A DNA stretch of 64,000 nt. Source: Desulfovibrio inopinatus DSM 10711 (lineage in GTDB: Bacteria > Desulfobacterota > Desulfovibrionia > Desulfovibrionales > Desulfovibrionaceae). The stretch is from positions 112,876 to 176,875 of the forward strand of contig NZ_KE386878.1 of NCBI RefSeq assembly GCF_000429305.1, written 5' to 3'. The translations under genes and the position numbers were made by a program. Positions within the stretch are counted from its first letter, which is position 1, and each line of letters starts with the position of its first letter. Below, one piece after another: positions 34,964 to 45,067 of the stretch. The notes beneath the pieces are model-generated. The model worked only from the letters and a program-made list of their open reading frames with translations, searched no databases and had not been told where the DNA came from.

Positions 34964-35300
34964 GTTTTTTCGATTGATGCGAGTCGGCAGCGACTCCGTA
35001 GGATTTCTTACGATGAAAGGGTGGGCGTCGTTACTGGACGACTTGAACACGGTGCCCGCTCTTCATGAGCCCGATTTTGAACAGATATGTCCTCGCATTG
35101 TCGGGGAATACGTGCCTCGTCTTTTCGGAAGAATTTTCGAGTCGTGACGTTTTTTGCATTTTTTGTCTCCTTTGGGTTGTCAACGCGCCCGATCATACAT
35201 ACAAGAGCGGTCCCGGCGGCATGTCCGCCTCATTCGCTTTGTTTGATCTGGCGGCATGTGCGCGCAATAAGCGTATCTGACGTCTACAACCGGAGGATCC
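34964..35300. other. Intergenic region upstream of psd
   Basis: 337 bases with no gene I can support. An open frame runs through 34939-35147 but lacks a ribosome site and family resemblance. The psd-pssA promoter should be here. Confidence 0.4.
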
Positions 35301-35942
35301 ATGCAAAAACCATCCATCGAGTTTGCTCCTGAAGGCGCAAGGCCTGTTTTTACGTTGACGACGGCCGTTATCGTCTCGGCCCTGCTCGGGTGGACATTTT
35401 TGACCGTTATCCTTCTTGTTGGCCTGCTTCTTATGGTTAACTTCTTTCGTGACCCTTCACGGATCATTCCGCATGGGGCAGGTCTTGCTGTTGCTCCTGC
35501 CGATGGGAAGATCGTTCGCATCGAACGCGAAATCGACCCCATCAGCAACGAAGAACGCACGGTGATCTGTACCTTTATGAATGTCTTCAATGTCCACGTA
35601 AACCGATCGCCTGTAGATGGTTCCGTGGCCGATATCCGGTATCATCCTGGCAAATTTTTCAATGCCTCTCTTGATAAGGCCTCCAAGCACAATGAACGGA
35701 ATACGATCGTTGTTCGAGACGAAGACGATCAGGATTGGACCGTAGTACAAATTGCCGGTCTTCTGGCCCGTCGTATTGTATGTCATGCCCAGGTGGGGGA
35801 CATCGTTTCGCGTGGAGGCCGTTTTGGGATGATTAAACTGGGATCAAGGGTTGACGTTTATCTGCCACATGGTTATCACGAGGCTGTAACACTTGGACAA
35901 CATGTAGTCGCCGGTCAGACTGTCCTTGCAAAAAAAGTCTGA
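35301..35942 (+). CDS. psd: Phosphatidylserine decarboxylase
   Basis: 213 residues, the short Psd type. It forms phosphatidylethanolamine in the inner membrane. Membrane segment at about 17-47, PADGKIVRIE, and FNVHVNRSPVDGSV. The self-cleavage site is Gly-Ser in IKLGSRVDVYLP; the Ser becomes the pyruvoyl cofactor. GGAGG precedes the ATG. The next gene, pssA, makes its substrate, so the pair is a complete phosphatidylethanolamine branch. Confidence 0.95.
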   Translation: MQKPSIEFAPEGARPVFTLTTAVIVSALLGWTFLTVILLVGLLLMVNFFRDPSRIIPHGAGLAVAPADGKIVRIEREIDPISNEERTVICTFMNVFNVHVNRSPVDGSVADIRYHPGKFFNASLDKASKHNERNTIVVRDEDDQDWTVVQIAGLLARRIVCHAQVGDIVSRGGRFGMIKLGSRVDVYLPHGYHEAVTLGQHVVAGQTVLAKKV

Positions 35943-35970
35943 TCGAGAAAAACGTAAAAACGAGTTGAAC

Positions 35971-36750
35971 ATGCACGAATTGGCCGAACGCCCGACACGC
36001 CGTGGCGTTTACATCCTCCCAAATTTGCTCACGACTGGAAGCCTGTTTGCGGCTTTCGTCGGGTTGCTTTGGGCGCTTGAAGGCCATTTCGAGTGGTGTT
36101 CCGCAGCTATTTTGGCAAGTTGTTTGTTCGACGGGCTGGATGGTAAAGTTGCGCGTTTGACTGGAGCGACAAGTGAATTCGGTGTCCAATTCGATTCTTT
36201 AGCTGATGTCGTGGCTTTTGGTGTCACGCCCGCGGTTATGGTTCACGAATGGATGCTCGGTTCGTATGGTCGTCTCGGTGTAATGGCTTCGTTTTTGTTG
36301 GTAGCATGTGGAGCCTTGCGTTTGGCGAGGTTCAATGTTCAAGCATCAAAAACGACCAAAGGCTGTAATAAGTACTTTGTCGGTTTGCCCATTCCGGCAG
36401 CCGGATGTACATTGGCCTCGTTCGTTTTCTTTGTCTCCTGGTTGCGGCAGACATCGATAGACATTCCGGAAAGCTATATTTCGGGTTTTTGTCTCGCGCT
36501 GGTGTTTGTCTTGGCGTACATGATGGTCAGCCGTATTCGGTTTTTTTCCTTCAAGGACTTTGGTCTCATCAAAGCTCATCCATTCAGCACCATGGTCTCG
36601 GTGTTGTTGCTCTTCGTTCTCATTGCCTCACAGCCTGCTGTTTTGGGCTTCGCCCTGTTCCTGGGCTACCTCTTGTCCGGTCCCATCCGGGCGTATATTA
36701 TCCTACCTTGCCGTAAGCTCCTACGGGGGCTCACCAGCGAGCTCTCATAA
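35971..36750 (+). CDS. pssA: CDP-diacylglycerol-serine O-phosphatidyltransferase
   Basis: 259 residues. CDP-alcohol phosphotransferase motif DGLDGKVARLTGATSEFG with the two Asp of FDSLAD completes D-x2-DG-x2-AR-x8-G-x3-D-x3-D. Several membrane helices follow. It makes phosphatidylserine for psd upstream. I use the ATG at 35971; a TTG at 35926 overlapping psd is possible but unsupported. Confidence 0.93.
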   Translation: MHELAERPTRRGVYILPNLLTTGSLFAAFVGLLWALEGHFEWCSAAILASCLFDGLDGKVARLTGATSEFGVQFDSLADVVAFGVTPAVMVHEWMLGSYGRLGVMASFLLVACGALRLARFNVQASKTTKGCNKYFVGLPIPAAGCTLASFVFFVSWLRQTSIDIPESYISGFCLALVFVLAYMMVSRIRFFSFKDFGLIKAHPFSTMVSVLLLFVLIASQPAVLGFALFLGYLLSGPIRAYIILPCRKLLRGLTSELS

Positions 36751-36885
36751 CATTACCCCACCCATACCGGTGACCTATTGTCATTGGACCGTCCGTCGGC
36801 TACGTACGGACACTGCTTCACGCTAGTCAGCTGTGTCCATACGTTACGTGTACCTATCTACTGAAATGTCAGAAAGGGGATAATC

Positions 36886-38418
36886 ATGTCTGATACCGTT
36901 TTGATTTTTGATACGACGTTGCGTGATGGCGAACAATCTCCCGGCGCCACGATGAACCAAAAAGAAAAAGTGCGTTTGGCTCGGCAACTCGAATCGCTTG
37001 GTGTCGATATCATCGAAGCCGGGTTTCCTGCTGCCAGTGAGGGAGATTTCGAAGCCGTACAGGCCATTGCCGCGGCTGTAACCAAACCGCAGGTTGCCGG
37101 TTTGTGCCGGGCGCTTAAAAACGATATTGACCGGGCTTACGAGGCTGTCAAAGAAGCGAAGTATCCGCGCATTCATACGTTTATTGCGACTTCTGAAATT
37201 CACATGAAACACAAATTGGGCAAAACGCCTGATCAGGTTGTTGAAATGGCCAAGGCGGCTGTTTCCCATGCAGTATCCTTGACGAAAAATGTCGAATTCT
37301 CAGCGGAAGATGCTTCTCGTTCAGATTGGGATTTTCTCGTAAGAATTTTTACTGAAGTGATTGATTGCGGTGCGACGACGATCAATGTTCCCGATACGGT
37401 CGGATACATTCAGCCGCATGAATATTCGGAATTGATTCAATATTTGAAAAAGAACATCTCCAATATCGACAAAGCCACGATCAGCGTACACTGCCATAAT
37501 GACCTCGGGTTGGCGGTAGCCAATTCTTTGGCTGCTATTCATGCCGGGGCCAGACAGGCTGAAGTCACGCTGACCGGGATCGGAGAACGTGCCGGAAACG
37601 CCGCATTGGAAGAGCTCATTATGGCACTCGACACACGTCGTGACACATACAATTTGAAAAATAACATTAAAATAAATGAGATTTTTCCGTCTTGTCGCTT
37701 GTTGTCACACATTATCGGGCAGCCCATTCCGCCGTATAAAGCCATTGTCGGTGGCAACGCGTTTGCTCACGAATCCGGCATTCACCAAGACGGAATGCTC
37801 AAGAATCGGCAGACCTACGAAATCATGACTCCCGAAAGCATCGGTCGCAAGGGAACCGATTTGGTTATTGGCAAGCATTCGGGCCGCCATGCCTTGAAAT
37901 CGAAAGTCGAAGAGTTGGGATTCAAATGGCTGACAGAAGAAAATCTCAATACGGTTTTTGAGGCTGTCAAAGAATTGGCCGACCGGAAAGCCAAAATCTA
38001 TGACGAAGATGTCGAAGCATTGATTTTGGAGAAGGTCTACCGAGGAGAGAAAGCCGACAAGAAGTTCGAACTCGGATACATCGCCGTGCATTCTGGAAAT
38101 ACGCCCATGCCGCCGAATGCGGCTGTTGTGATGAAAGTTGACGGCGTTGAAAAAAAGCATACCAATTTCGGCGCCGGACCGGTTGACGCCGCTTTTAAAG
38201 TTATAGCAGAAATGACCGGCCGTACTCCGACACTCTTGCAATATGCCGTTAACGCCATAACCGGTGGAACTGACGCCCAAGGTGAAGTGACGGTGCGGGT
38301 TGAGGAAAATGGTCGAACCGCAGTGGGACGGGGTTCTCACGACGATATCATTGTGGCCAGTGCCAATGCGTATATCAACGCCTTGAATAGCCTGGTAAAT
38401 AAAGAGGAGGAACGCTAA
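36886..38418 (+). CDS. leuA: 2-isopropylmalate synthase
   Basis: 510 residues, full-length LeuA. The TIM-barrel starts VLIFDTTLRDGEQSPG, with the metal site HCHNDLGLAVANS and active-site GIGERAGNAALEE. The C-terminal regulatory domain (about 390-510) binds leucine for feedback inhibition. First step of leucine synthesis from 2-oxoisovalerate. Starts 135 bp after pssA; the intervening stretch holds a small GTCCGT/ACGGAC hairpin at 36791-36811 but no leucine-rich leader peptide that I can see. Confidence 0.96.
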   Translation: MSDTVLIFDTTLRDGEQSPGATMNQKEKVRLARQLESLGVDIIEAGFPAASEGDFEAVQAIAAAVTKPQVAGLCRALKNDIDRAYEAVKEAKYPRIHTFIATSEIHMKHKLGKTPDQVVEMAKAAVSHAVSLTKNVEFSAEDASRSDWDFLVRIFTEVIDCGATTINVPDTVGYIQPHEYSELIQYLKKNISNIDKATISVHCHNDLGLAVANSLAAIHAGARQAEVTLTGIGERAGNAALEELIMALDTRRDTYNLKNNIKINEIFPSCRLLSHIIGQPIPPYKAIVGGNAFAHESGIHQDGMLKNRQTYEIMTPESIGRKGTDLVIGKHSGRHALKSKVEELGFKWLTEENLNTVFEAVKELADRKAKIYDEDVEALILEKVYRGEKADKKFELGYIAVHSGNTPMPPNAAVVMKVDGVEKKHTNFGAGPVDAAFKVIAEMTGRTPTLLQYAVNAITGGTDAQGEVTVRVEENGRTAVGRGSHDDIIVASANAYINALNSLVNKEEER

Positions 38419-39677
38419 TGCCGCGTACTATGGCAGAAAAAATCCTGCAAAAGCACACGACAGACGAAGTGACCGGCGCCGGACAGATTGTGTCCTGTAA
38501 AGTGTCGCTTGTTTTGGCCAACGACATCACAGCTCCTTTGGCAATCAAGTCATTTGAGCGTATGGGAGCCAAGGAAGTCTTCGATAAAGATAAAATAGCC
38601 CTTGTGTGTGACCATTTCACACCCAACAAAGACATCGACTCGGCCGAACAGGTCAAAGTCGTGCGTGATTTTGCCAAGAAGATGGGAATTACCCATTACT
38701 ACGAAGGCGGCAATGTTGGAGTTGAACACGCACTGCTGCCTGAAATCGGCCTGGTTGGCCCGTATGATGTCGTCATCGGTGCCGATAGCCATACGTGCAC
38801 ATACGGTGGCCTCGGTGCATTTGCGACAGGCATGGGCTCGACAGATATCGCTGGAGCCATGGCACTGGGTAAAACCTGGTTCAAGGTACCACCGTGCATC
38901 AAGGTAGAATTTACCGGGACGCTGCCCAAACATGTCTATGCCAAAGATTTGATCCTCAAACTGATTGGCGAAATCGGCGTTTCCGGCGCTCGCTATATGG
39001 CGCTTGAATTTGTCGGTCCGGTCGTGGATGCACTGAGCATGGAAGGTCGTATGACCATTGCCAATATGGCCATCGAAGCCGGAGGCAAAGCCGGTATCTT
39101 CCCGGTTGATGCCAAAACGTTGGAGTACACCAAGCAGGCCGGGCGCAACGATACGGAACTGCTTACTCCTGATGAAGGTGCCGTCTATGCCCGCGAAGTG
39201 ACCATTGACGTCTCCGATCTTTCTCCGCAAATTGCTTGTCCGCACTTGCCCGACAATGTCAAACCGGTGGAAGATGTCACGGATATCACCATTGATCAGG
39301 CTGTCATCGGTTCCTGCACGAATGGCCGCATTGAAGACTTGCGTGAAGCTGCTGCCATCTTGAAAGGCAAGAAGGCGAATAAAAACGTTCGCCTCATTGT
39401 TCTGCCCGCGACGCCGGCCATTTGGAAGCAGGCGCTCAAAGAAGGACTGATTGAAACCTTTATGGAAGCCGATGCTGTTGTCGGTCCTGCGACATGCGGT
39501 CCTTGTTTAGGTGGTCATATGGGGATTCTGGCTGGCGGCGAACGCGCTGTGGCCACGACGAACCGTAACTTCAAGGGACGTATGGGCAGCTTGGAAAGTG
39601 AAGTGTACTTGGCCAGCCCGGCTGTTGCCGCGGCAAGTGCCATCACCGGACATCTGACCCACCCGAAAGACATCTAA
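38418..39677 (+). CDS. leuC: 3-isopropylmalate dehydratase large subunit
   Basis: 419 residues, the short (archaeal/HacA-like) LeuC form that pairs with a separate small subunit. [4Fe-4S] ligands appear in IGSCTNGR and GPATCGPCLGG. ADSHTCTYGGLGAFATGMGSTD is the family segment. The start overlaps the leuA stop by one base (TAATG), so translation is coupled. Confidence 0.95.
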   Translation: MPRTMAEKILQKHTTDEVTGAGQIVSCKVSLVLANDITAPLAIKSFERMGAKEVFDKDKIALVCDHFTPNKDIDSAEQVKVVRDFAKKMGITHYYEGGNVGVEHALLPEIGLVGPYDVVIGADSHTCTYGGLGAFATGMGSTDIAGAMALGKTWFKVPPCIKVEFTGTLPKHVYAKDLILKLIGEIGVSGARYMALEFVGPVVDALSMEGRMTIANMAIEAGGKAGIFPVDAKTLEYTKQAGRNDTELLTPDEGAVYAREVTIDVSDLSPQIACPHLPDNVKPVEDVTDITIDQAVIGSCTNGRIEDLREAAAILKGKKANKNVRLIVLPATPAIWKQALKEGLIETFMEADAVVGPATCGPCLGGHMGILAGGERAVATTNRNFKGRMGSLESEVYLASPAVAAASAITGHLTHPKDI

Positions 39678-39704
39678 CCGCCCAAGGGACCAATGGAGGA
39701 TCAC

Positions 39705-40199
39705 ATGTATAAGGGAAAAGTCCATAAAGTGGGCGCGCATATCGATACGGACGCCATCATTCCGGCCCGGTTCCTGGTCTCCACGGACACCGAAGTTCTC
39801 GGCAAAAGTCTGATGGAAGGCCTTGAAGCCGGATGGGTGTCGCGCGTTTCCAAAGGCGACATCATGGTTGCCGATGAAAATTTTGGGTGCGGCTCTTCGC
39901 GTGAGCATGCCCCTCTGGCCATCCTTGGTGCGGGCATTCCAGTGGTGTTGGCCAAAAATTTTGCCCGAATTTTTTACAGAAACGGCTTCAATATGGGGCT
40001 GATTCTGCTTGAACTCGGCGACGATATCGACAAAATTGACGACGGCGACGAACTTGAAATTGATGCGAAAGCTGGGGTTATCAAAAACCTGACCAAAGGC
40101 ATTGAAATCAAGACTGCACCGGTTCCCCCATTCATGCAGGAAATTTTGAATCAGGGTGGGCTGGTACCATATGTAAAAAATCGGTTAGCCAGCGCCTAG
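39705..40199 (+). CDS. leuD: 3-isopropylmalate dehydratase small subunit
   Basis: 164 residues. Swivel-domain motifs [13 protein letters not shown] and [23 protein letters not shown] are intact. Together with LeuC it isomerises 2- to 3-isopropylmalate. TGGAGGA lies four bases before the ATG at 39705. Confidence 0.95.
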   Translation: MYKGKVHKVGAHIDTDAIIPARFLVSTDTEVLGKSLMEGLEAGWVSRVSKGDIMVADENFGCGSSREHAPLAILGAGIPVVLAKNFARIFYRNGFNMGLILLELGDDIDKIDDGDELEIDAKAGVIKNLTKGIEIKTAPVPPFMQEILNQGGLVPYVKNRLASA

Positions 40200-40222
40200 C
40201 CAAGTGTTGCCAGAACTGTTTC

Positions 40223-40249
40223 GGACGCGGTCCTTGAAGGACCGCGTCC
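40223..40249 (+). other. Perfect 12-bp hairpin between leuD and leuB
   Basis: GGACGCGGTCCT-TGA-AGGACCGCGTCC. Only a weak T-tract follows (TGTTTAT). It may partly terminate, or protect the leuACD part of the transcript. Confidence 0.6.
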
Positions 40250-40277
40250 TGTTTATAACAATTTAAGGAATACGATT

Positions 40278-41351
40278 ATGCAATTTTCTCTTTGCCTCCT
40301 TCCGGGCGACGGTATTGGACCGGAGATTGTGGAACAGGCCGTTTTGGTTCTGCATGCTGTCGGAAAAAAATATGGTCACACCTTTACCACGACGTCTGCC
40401 CTGATCGGTGGTGCAGCCATTGATGCCGAAGGCGTCCCTCTGCCTGACGCGACGGTTGCTGCATGCAAGGAAGCCGATGCTGTTCTGCTCGGAGCAGTCG
40501 GTGGTCCCAAGTGGGATACGATTGATCCTGCAATTCGTCCGGAAAAAGGCCTGCTTGGCATCCGTAAGGCATTGGGGCTGTTCGCCAACCTTCGCCCGGC
40601 CAAGTTGTTCCCCCAGCTCAAAAATGCCTGCCGTTTGCATCCAGATGTCGTTCGTGATGGCCTTGATGTTCTGGTCGTTCGTGAATTGACCGGTGGCGCC
40701 TACTTTGGTGAGCCTCGCGGTCAGGAAGTGCGTAACGGTGAGCGCTTTGGCTTTAACACCATGGTCTATTCCGAGTCCGAAATTCGTCGTATCGCCAAGA
40801 TTGGATTCGAGACTGCTCAAAAGCGCAACAAGCGTCTTTGCTCGGTCGATAAGGCCAATGTTCTCGATGTTTCCCAGCTCTGGCGTGAGATCGTCATCGA
40901 CGAATCCAAAAATTATCCCGATGTCGAATTGTCGCATCTGTATGTGGACAACGCAGCGATGCAGCTTGTGCAAAATCCCGGACAGTTCGATGTTATTGTG
41001 ACGGAAAACCTGTTTGGTGACATCCTCTCCGACGAAGCCGCTGTTATCACCGGTTCCATCGGCATGTTGCCGTCCTCATCCATGGGGGATGGCACACTGG
41101 CGCTGTACGAACCTATCCATGGTTCGGCTCCGGATATTGCAGATCAGGATAAAGCCAATCCGTTGGCGACGATTTTGTCCATCGCCATGATGTTGCGTTT
41201 TTCTTTTGCGTTGGAAGAGGAAGCTGCGGCCGTGGAAAATGCTGTATCGGCCGTGCTTGATGCCGGATACCGTACTGGCGACATCATGGAATCGGGGAAA
41301 ACCCTTATTGGGTGCCGTGAAATGGGCCAGAAGGTCGTTGAGCAGATCTAG
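40278..41351 (+). CDS. leuB: 3-isopropylmalate dehydrogenase
   Basis: 357 residues. [26 protein letters not shown] and [20 protein letters not shown] are the LeuB hallmarks (isopropylmalate oxidation and decarboxylation with NAD). Last enzyme of the leu operon, 78 bp after leuD across the hairpin. Confidence 0.96.
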   Translation: MQFSLCLLPGDGIGPEIVEQAVLVLHAVGKKYGHTFTTTSALIGGAAIDAEGVPLPDATVAACKEADAVLLGAVGGPKWDTIDPAIRPEKGLLGIRKALGLFANLRPAKLFPQLKNACRLHPDVVRDGLDVLVVRELTGGAYFGEPRGQEVRNGERFGFNTMVYSESEIRRIAKIGFETAQKRNKRLCSVDKANVLDVSQLWREIVIDESKNYPDVELSHLYVDNAAMQLVQNPGQFDVIVTENLFGDILSDEAAVITGSIGMLPSSSMGDGTLALYEPIHGSAPDIADQDKANPLATILSIAMMLRFSFALEEEAAAVENAVSAVLDAGYRTGDIMESGKTLIGCREMGQKVVEQI

Positions 41352-41354
41352 GCT

Positions 41355-43346
41355 ATGGCCAAAATTAGTATTCAATCCCTGACAAAAAGCTTTGGCGGCC
41401 GTGATGTCCTGCGCGACTTTAGCCTGGAGATCGCGGCTGGTTCTCGCGTGAGTGTTGTTGGACCGAATGGTTGCGGAAAAAGTACACTCTTGCGGCTTAT
41501 TGCCGGGGAATCTGAAGCCGATGCCGGCCGAATCAGCCTTTCGGCCGGTGCTCGGCTTGGGTATGTTGTTCAGGAACTGACGGAAAAAGATCTTGAAACG
41601 AATTTGTGCGATTTCGTCCTGTCCGGTCTTCCCTCATGGAGTACCTTTTGGGAAAAGTGGCATAAAGCCGTGGCTGCCAAGGATGAACGGACATTAGCAG
41701 CCTTATCGGAAGAACAAACGCGGCTGGAAACAATGCTTGGGTACAATCCCGAACATCGTGCCATGGCCATTCTGAACGGGTTGGGATTTGAAGACAAAAC
41801 CAAAGCCGAACCAGTACGGCATCTCAGTGGGGGATGGCGCGAACGGGCCAAGCTCGCTCGTGTTCTCGTTGCTGGAGCCGATATTCTCCTTCTTGACGAA
41901 CCGACCAACCACCTTGATCTTGAAGCCGTGGAATGGTTGGAACAATACCTTTTGTGTTACAAAGGTGTCTTGGTCTTTGTTGCTCACGATCGAATCTTTT
42001 TGGATCGCATCGGAACGTCGACGTTATTTCTTGGAGAAGAAAGACCGATTTATCGTTCCGGGAATTTAACAGAATTTCTTGCCTGGAGAAAAGAGACCGA
42101 GGAGCAACGGATGCGTGAAGCCGCCAATCTGGAAGCACGTATCAAACGGCAAATGATGTTTGTCGATCGGTTTCGATACAAAGCAACCAAAGCTCGACAG
42201 GCACAAAGCAAGCTCAAAAATGCGGAACGCCTTGGCGAAGAACTTGCGAAAATGCAGGAAGCGGCAACGAAAGCACCAAAGACACTTGCATTTCGTTTGC
42301 CACAACCTCGACGTAGCGACAAAACAGTTTTATCCGTTGCCGAGCTTGAATTCGGCTTTGAACCCACAAAGCCACTCTGGTCGAATTTCGGATTCAATCT
42401 GTACCGTGGTCAGAAAGTGGCACTGGTTGGGAAAAACGGTGCCGGGAAAACAACACTGCTCAAACTCATTAGCGGACATCTGAAACCGTGGTCCGGACAA
42501 ATTCGAATGGGTTCGAATACCGACATGGCGTATTTTAGCCAGCATCAGACGGAAATTCTCAATACAGAAGCCACGGTGATGTCGGAAATAAAACGCCTTT
42601 CCGACCCGAAGACCACGCATGAAGAACTCTGTTCAGTCCTCGGATTGTTTTTACTCGGCGAGTCTTTTTTTGAACGAAGAGTGGCGAGTTTGAGCGGAGG
42701 AGAAAAAAGCCGGCTTGTTCTGGCAAGTCTGTTCTTGTCCCGATCGAATTTTTTCGTCATGGACGAACCGACCAACCATCTCGACCTGGAAAGTCGTGAA
42801 GGGCTGGTGCAGGCGTTGCTGGATTTCGAAGGAACAATTTTATTTGTTGCTCACGATAGATACTTGTTGTCGGAAGTTGCTGAAGAAGTTTGGGCCATAA
42901 GCCCTCATGGAGTGGATGTTCATCTGGGTGGATTTGCCGATTATGAACGTGCGCTCAAGGAGGAAGCGGCTGGGGCCTGTTCCTTGGCTGACGATGGACA
43001 AAACACCGCGACCGATTCTGGGCGTCCTGGTGGACGCAAGGATGATAAAGAACGAAAACGTCGCATTGCCGAAGAGCGTAATGCTATATATCGTCAACTG
43101 AAACCACTGCGCTCGGAATATGAAAAGCTCGAAGTTCGTTTAGAAACCGTTCTTGCGGAACAAACATCGATGGAAGAGATTATGGCTGATCCGGATACAT
43201 ATGCCGATGCCGCCCGATTTACGGAACTGAGTAAATCGTATCATGCGCTGGGAGAAGAGAGTGAACAACTCCTTGAGCGTATGGATGCACTTGAAAGCGA
43301 TATGAAACGCCTGGAAATGCAACGGGAAGCCTTAGGAGCGGAGTGA
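41355..43346 (+). CDS. ABC-F family ATPase (Uup/EttA-like)
   Basis: 663 residues, two ABC domains with no membrane part. Walker A: GPNGCGKST (36-44) and GKNGAGKTT (near 358); Walker B: LLLDEPTNHLDLE and VMDEPTNHLDLE; LSGGWRERAKLARVL and LSGGEKSRLVLASL signatures. Between the domains lies the ABC-F linker helix (about 240-310), and the C-terminus is a coiled coil (about 565-663) typical of Uup. These proteins act on the ribosome or on branched DNA. Starts 3 bp after leuB. Confidence 0.9.
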   Translation: MAKISIQSLTKSFGGRDVLRDFSLEIAAGSRVSVVGPNGCGKSTLLRLIAGESEADAGRISLSAGARLGYVVQELTEKDLETNLCDFVLSGLPSWSTFWEKWHKAVAAKDERTLAALSEEQTRLETMLGYNPEHRAMAILNGLGFEDKTKAEPVRHLSGGWRERAKLARVLVAGADILLLDEPTNHLDLEAVEWLEQYLLCYKGVLVFVAHDRIFLDRIGTSTLFLGEERPIYRSGNLTEFLAWRKETEEQRMREAANLEARIKRQMMFVDRFRYKATKARQAQSKLKNAERLGEELAKMQEAATKAPKTLAFRLPQPRRSDKTVLSVAELEFGFEPTKPLWSNFGFNLYRGQKVALVGKNGAGKTTLLKLISGHLKPWSGQIRMGSNTDMAYFSQHQTEILNTEATVMSEIKRLSDPKTTHEELCSVLGLFLLGESFFERRVASLSGGEKSRLVLASLFLSRSNFFVMDEPTNHLDLESREGLVQALLDFEGTILFVAHDRYLLSEVAEEVWAISPHGVDVHLGGFADYERALKEEAAGACSLADDGQNTATDSGRPGGRKDDKERKRRIAEERNAIYRQLKPLRSEYEKLEVRLETVLAEQTSMEEIMADPDTYADAARFTELSKSYHALGEESEQLLERMDALESDMKRLEMQREALGAE

Positions 43347-43348
43347 GG

Positions 43349-43789
43349 ATGTCATCGTCTTCTCGGTATATCGATGTCGTTGCAGGGGTGTTGTGGCGTC
43401 ATGGAGAGATTCTTGCGGTGACTCGTCCCCCCGGAAAATCGCAGGCTGGAGCATGGGAATTCCCCGGTGGAAAGGTGGAACCGGGTGAAGCGCTTTCCAC
43501 TGCATTGTGTCGCGAATTACATGAAGAGCTCGGTATTGCTGTAGATACGTTTGCCTTTTGGCGAGAAATAACGCATTGCTATGCCCACGTAGCGGTTCGC
43601 CTGCATTTTTTTCACGTTCATGCGTTCACGGGAGAACCCCAAGCGCTTGAAGGACAGAAACTCTGCTGGAAACGTCCACGACAGTTACCGCTGTTGCCGT
43701 TTCTTGAAGCCGACCGGGCCGTTGTCGCACTGCTTGCGGACGAGTTCGGCGATATCGGAAAAGACGGAAAAAGACGAAATCGGCCGTAG
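43349..43789 (+). CDS. mutT: NUDIX hydrolase, MutT type
   Basis: 146 residues. NUDIX box GGKVEPGEALSTALCRELHEELGI is complete (G-x5-E-x7-REUxEExGU). It opens with YIDVVAGVLWRHGEILAVTRPP, as in 8-oxo-dGTP hydrolases. It starts 2 bp past the ABC-F stop, so both are co-translated. Oxidised-nucleotide cleaning is the likely role. Confidence 0.85.
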   Translation: MSSSSRYIDVVAGVLWRHGEILAVTRPPGKSQAGAWEFPGGKVEPGEALSTALCRELHEELGIAVDTFAFWREITHCYAHVAVRLHFFHVHAFTGEPQALEGQKLCWKRPRQLPLLPFLEADRAVVALLADEFGDIGKDGKRRNRP

Positions 43790-43889
43790 GCGGAGAAAGC
43801 ACCGTAAGGGAATGTTCGGCGAAGCCGCGTATCGTCTATCATCATTTAGAGACTCCATTGTTGGAGCCTCCCATAGAAAGGAGAGGAAC

Positions 43890-44909
43890 ATGGCAAGCGA
43901 ATTAGTGGTGGCAGTTGCCGGAGCCACGGGCGCTGTTGGCCGAGAAATGCTGAAGACGCTCGAAATGCGTAATTTCCCTGCAACGAAGGTTATTCCCCTG
44001 GCGTCTTCACGTTCAGTTGGTAAAACCGTCCCTTACAAAGGTCAGGAACTCCCTGTCTCCGAATTGAAAGAAGATTCCTTTCAGGGCGTTCACTTGGCTC
44101 TTTTTTCCGCCGGTGGAGGTACATCCAAAACCTTTGCTCCCCATGCTGCAAAAGCGGGTTGTATTGTTGTTGATAATTCAAGTGCGTGGCGCATGGATCC
44201 GGAAGTTCCCTTGGTTGTGCCCGAAGTGAACCCTGACCATCTCGATAACCACAAAGGTATCATTGCCAACCCCAATTGTTCGACCATTCAAATGGTGGTT
44301 GCACTGAAACCGATTCATGACGCTGCCCGCATCAAGCGCGTTGTTGTCTCGACCTACCAGGCCGTGTCCGGAACCGGGCAGAAAGCCATTGATGAACTCG
44401 ATGGTCAGGTTCGTGCCATGTACAACAATCGCGATATCCCTGTGAATGTTTATGCGCATCGTATTGCATTCAACTGTTTGCCGCACATCGATCGTTTCCT
44501 CGACGATGGGTATACCTTTGAAGAAGAAAAGATGATGCTGGAAACGAAGAAAATCATGGGCGACGATAGCATCCGGGTCACAGCGACCACGGTGCGTGTC
44601 CCGGTATTTTACGGCCACAGCGAAGCGGTTAATATCGAAACAGAACGCAAATTGACGGCTGCTGAAGCACGTGACATTTTGTCCAAGGCTCCGGGCATTG
44701 TTGTCATGGACGACCCCAGCAATAATGAATACCCGATGGCGCTGACCGCTGCAGGGCAGGATCCGGTCTTTGTGGGTCGCATCCGCGAAGATCGCAGCCT
44801 GGAAAATGGACTCGACATCTGGGTTGTTGCCGACAATATTCGTAAGGGGGCAGCCTTGAATGCCGTCCAGATTGCTGAGATTCTTTTGCAAAAGAAACTT
44901 CTTGGATAA
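43890..44909 (+). CDS. asd: Aspartate-semialdehyde dehydrogenase
   Basis: 339 residues. NAD(P) loop VAVAGATGAVGREMLKTLE, catalytic Cys in NPNCSTIQM, and VSTYQAVSGTGQKAIDEL. It makes the branch-point precursor of Lys, Met, Thr and diaminopimelate. The ATG at 43890 follows AAAGGAGAGG and gives the canonical N-terminus. Confidence 0.96.
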   Translation: MASELVVAVAGATGAVGREMLKTLEMRNFPATKVIPLASSRSVGKTVPYKGQELPVSELKEDSFQGVHLALFSAGGGTSKTFAPHAAKAGCIVVDNSSAWRMDPEVPLVVPEVNPDHLDNHKGIIANPNCSTIQMVVALKPIHDAARIKRVVVSTYQAVSGTGQKAIDELDGQVRAMYNNRDIPVNVYAHRIAFNCLPHIDRFLDDGYTFEEEKMMLETKKIMGDDSIRVTATTVRVPVFYGHSEAVNIETERKLTAAEARDILSKAPGIVVMDDPSNNEYPMALTAAGQDPVFVGRIREDRSLENGLDIWVVADNIRKGAALNAVQIAEILLQKKLLG

Positions 44910-45067
44910 TCAACGCCATCATGATGGGCATTTTCTCTTTGTGGAAAATGCTTAGATCATGATTGTGTATGCGGAGGGTAGTCCTATTCGAAGATGATTT
45001 CGAATGGGCCTGCCCTTCGTTCATTTCAAGACCGAGCGTTGCAGATGCAACGGCAGAAGGAACGGGT

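Noticed and set aside
34939..35147. Open frame between the DksA-like gene and psd
   Set aside because: No ribosome-binding site, overlap with the DksA-like gene and no family resemblance.
36751..36885. Leucine leader-peptide attenuator before leuA
   Set aside because: No short frame with clustered Leu codons, and the small hairpin lacks a T-run.
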